Source: Balneolales bacterium
GTDB lineage: Bacteria > Bacteroidota > Rhodothermia > Balneolales > Cyclonatronaceae
Assembly (NCBI GenBank): GCA_020832405.1
Contig: JAFIET010000007.1
Location: 1 to 64,000 of the forward strand
Length of the DNA stretch: 64,000 bases
Direction of reading: 5' to 3'
A program made the position numbers and the translations under genes. Under the pieces are notes generated by a model, which saw only the letters and a program-made list of their open reading frames with translations, made no database searches and was not told where the DNA came from. Shown one piece after another: positions 62,087 to 64,000 of the stretch (its first letter is position 1; the number at the start of each line of letters is the position of its first letter).

Positions 62087-64000
62087 ATGCAACATAAATC
62101 ATCTGCTGAAATCAGGCAGGAATTTCTTGACTTCTTTGCTGCCAAAGAACACGCTATTACGGCAAGTGCACCGGTAGTGCCGCAGGACGATCCGACCCTG
62201 CTGTTTACTAATGCAGGTATGAATCAATTCAAACCAATTTTTTTGGGTGAACAGCAAACTTATGCTCAGGACGGGCGGCATTGGTCGAGAGCTGCCAACA
62301 CCCAAAAATGTATCCGTGTAAGTGGCAAACACAACGATCTCGAAGAAGTCGGTATCGACACCTATCATCACACGCTTTTCGAGATGCTGGGGAACTGGTC
62401 TTTTGGAGATTATTTCAAGAAAGAAGCTATTTCGTGGGCGTGGGAACTCCTGGTGGAACAATGGGGACTTGATTCCGGCAGGCTTTACGCAACCGTATTT
62501 GGTGGTGATGAACAGGACGGTCTGCCTGTTGATGAGGAAGCCATTGCGCTCTGGAAGGAAGTAACCTCAATAAAGCCGGAACACATTCTTCGGTTTGGCA
62601 AAAAAGACAACTTCTGGGAAATGGGAGATACAGGCCCGTGCGGTCCATGTTCTGAAATTCATGTTGATCTACGCTCCGATGAGGAGCGTGCCAAAGTGGA
62701 CGGTGCAACCCTCGTTAATGCTGACGATCCCCGCGTGATGGAAATCTGGAACCTGGTTTTCATTCAGTTTAACCGGCAGGCTGACGGCAGCCTGCACAAG
62801 CTGCCTGCACAGCACGTTGATACCGGTATGGGTTTTGAACGCATTTGCGCCGTGCTTCAGGGGAAAAAGTCTAATTACGATTCAGACGTATTTCAGCCAC
62901 TCATTCAGGAGATTGCAGGTCTGGCGGAAAAAACATACGGAGAGGATGAAAAAACGGATATCGCTATTCGTGTTATCGCCGACCACATCCGTGCCGTATC
63001 TTTTGGTGTTGCAGACGGCGCCTCACCTTCTAACGACGGGCGCGGTTACGTTATCCGTCGTATTCTGCGCCGTGCGGTTCGCTACGGCTGGGACGTTCTC
63101 GAACTGCGGGAACCCTTCATGCATAAATTAGTACCCGGTATAGGTAAAGTTTTTGAGCATGTTTTCCCTGAGCTTCAGGCGCAGCTTGCCTACGTAACCT
63201 CTGTTATCAAAGCAGAAGAAGACAGTTTTCTGAAAACCCTGGGGCAGGGGATAAGCCTCTTTGAACAGCTTGCTGAGGGTTCAGAACTTATTTCCGGCGA
63301 ACAGGCTTTTAAACTCCACGATACCTATGGTTTCCCGATTGACCTAACGCGCCTTATGGCACGTGAACGGGGTATCAGCGTTGATGTAGCTGGTTTTGAC
63401 CGGCTGATGCAGCAGCAAAAAGAGCGTGCAAGAAGTGCCGGACGTTTTCAGGCTGAAGCAGCCGGCGTGCAGCACTGGACCTTCAGTAAAGGGTACGATG
63501 AACTTCCGCCTACCTTGTTTACCGGGTATGATGAATTTGTTTCTGAATGCAAGCTAATTGCATGGCGCCCAACAGCTGAGGAAGGTTCATTTCAGATTGT
63601 TCTGAACCGTACACCCTTTTATGCTGAAAGCGGCGGACAGATAGCTGATACCGGAGTACTGCGTTTTGGTGATACAAGCATTCAGGTATTCGATGTTCGT
63701 AAAAAAGATGATGTTTACTTCCATTTCACCCGAACCGCTCCGCCCGAAGGTGCCACTGCCTGTGTAGCAGAGATTGATGCCGGCCTTCGTACTGAAATCC
63801 AGAAAAATCACACCGCTACTCACCTTGTTCATGCCATCCTGCGACAGGAACTTGGAAATCATGTTGCTCAGAAGGGTTCGCTTGTTTCCGCAGATAAACT
63901 CCGTTTCGACTTCTCTCATTTTGAGGCCGTAACACAGGAACAGCTCGATACCATTGAAGAGCAGGTCAACAAAAAGATTCAGGAAAACATCCCCCTCACC
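62087..64000 (+). CDS. alaS: Alanine--tRNA ligase, 3' part cut by the window
   Basis: The frame opens at ATG 62087 and stays open to the right edge: 638 codons, about 70 per cent of a ~900-residue AlaS. The catalytic core is seen in APVVPQDDPTLLFTNAGMNQF, CIRVSGKHNDLEEVG, TGPCGPCSEIHVD, EIWNLVFIQFNR and the VDTGMGFERICAVLQGKKSNYDSD-type block. The tRNA-recognition helices follow (about 290-460), and the editing domain begins in the last ~100 residues, with RTPFYAESGGQIADTG and the HTATHLVHAILRQ motif that carries the editing-site zinc His. The ATG has no SD. Confidence 0.95.
   Translation, partial: MQHKSSAEIRQEFLDFFAAKEHAITASAPVVPQDDPTLLFTNAGMNQFKPIFLGEQQTYAQDGRHWSRAANTQKCIRVSGKHNDLEEVGIDTYHHTLFEMLGNWSFGDYFKKEAISWAWELLVEQWGLDSGRLYATVFGGDEQDGLPVDEEAIALWKEVTSIKPEHILRFGKKDNFWEMGDTGPCGPCSEIHVDLRSDEERAKVDGATLVNADDPRVMEIWNLVFIQFNRQADGSLHKLPAQHVDTGMGFERICAVLQGKKSNYDSDVFQPLIQEIAGLAEKTYGEDEKTDIAIRVIADHIRAVSFGVADGASPSNDGRGYVIRRILRRAVRYGWDVLELREPFMHKLVPGIGKVFEHVFPELQAQLAYVTSVIKAEEDSFLKTLGQGISLFEQLAEGSELISGEQAFKLHDTYGFPIDLTRLMARERGISVDVAGFDRLMQQQKERARSAGRFQAEAAGVQHWTFSKGYDELPPTLFTGYDEFVSECKLIAWRPTAEEGSFQIVLNRTPFYAESGGQIADTGVLRFGDTSIQVFDVRKKDDVYFHFTRTAPPEGATACVAEIDAGLRTEIQKNHTATHLVHAILRQELGNHVAQKGSLVSADKLRFDFSHFEAVTQEQLDTIEEQVNKKIQENIPLT

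Noticed and set aside
1-64000. CRISPR array, insertion sequence, integrase or phage genes
   Set aside because: No regularly spaced repeats, transposase, integrase or structural phage genes were seen; the only short tandem repeats are in the RNase Z tail.

Overview
The window looks like chromosomal DNA of a Gram-negative bacterium near the Balneolota/Rhodothermota, within the wider Bacteroidota-like group. This assignment is inferred from gene content: bacillithiol synthase BshC, DUF4837 and DUF3127 proteins (families known mainly from the Bacteroidota side), PorV/PorQ-type outer-membrane proteins beside a protein with a type IX secretion (T9SS)-like C-terminal domain, FadL, and an ATP-grasp/retropepsin-like operon. 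Most starts lack a clear Shine-Dalgarno sequence and many are TTG or GTG; a few genes (aldolase, infC, rnz) have strong SDs. There is no phage, insertion sequence or CRISPR array.

Layout. 1-2.1 kb: the start of a gene leaving the window on the minus strand, tRNA-Leu(UAA), and a membrane-anchored alpha/beta hydrolase. 2.4-7.1 kb: FadL-type porin, xseA, pyrC. 7.1-9.5 kb: minus-strand operon of a retropepsin-like protease, a RimK ligase and an AstE/ASPA-type zinc hydrolase. 9.5-16.9 kb: complex I genes nuoA-H, closed by a terminator right after nuoH; nuoI-N are not here. 17.2-22.8 kb: bifunctional nuclease, bshC, ppa, an SDR with a substituted catalytic tyrosine, an ACC-synthase-like PLP enzyme, and a DUF971 protein. 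23-27.7 kb: trpBA, DUF4837 lipoprotein, DUF3127 OB-fold protein, uppP. 27.8-36.7 kb: a 31-codon membrane ORF coupled to a PutP-like symporter, a flippase-like protein, a flavin oxidoreductase, class I aldolase, dusB, pdxH, a phosphohexomutase. 36.9-42.5 kb: a five-gene envelope operon (lipoprotein, Asp-box propeller with T9SS-like domain, two PorV/PorQ-like proteins, GT4). 42.7-52.7 kb: TPR protein, lolD, YmdB-type phosphoesterase, a probable 6S RNA, zapA, a small coiled-coil protein, then pheT-pheS, rplT-rpmI, infC-thrS (all minus strand). 53-61.8 kb: AtuA-family protein, flavin amine oxidase-like protein, two ABC exporter half-transporters flanking an RNase Z with a long RGG/YDNR tail, and a cyclophilin. 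62.1-64 kb: the first 638 codons of alaS.

Working together: the 42.7-52.7 kb block is the classic thrS-infC-rpmI-rplT-pheS-pheT translation cluster joined to division genes (zapA plus a coiled-coil partner candidate) and 6S RNA, an order that recalls the proteobacterial zapA-ssrS arrangement. Intrinsic terminators after infC and after rplT divide the cluster into at least three transcripts, and infC appears to start at a non-canonical AUC codon.

The least ordinary items are the RNase Z with a disordered repeat tail and an altered zinc motif, sandwiched between the halves of a probable asymmetric ABC exporter; the SDR/ACC-synthase-like pair; the envelope/T9SS operon; and the 31-residue symporter partner.
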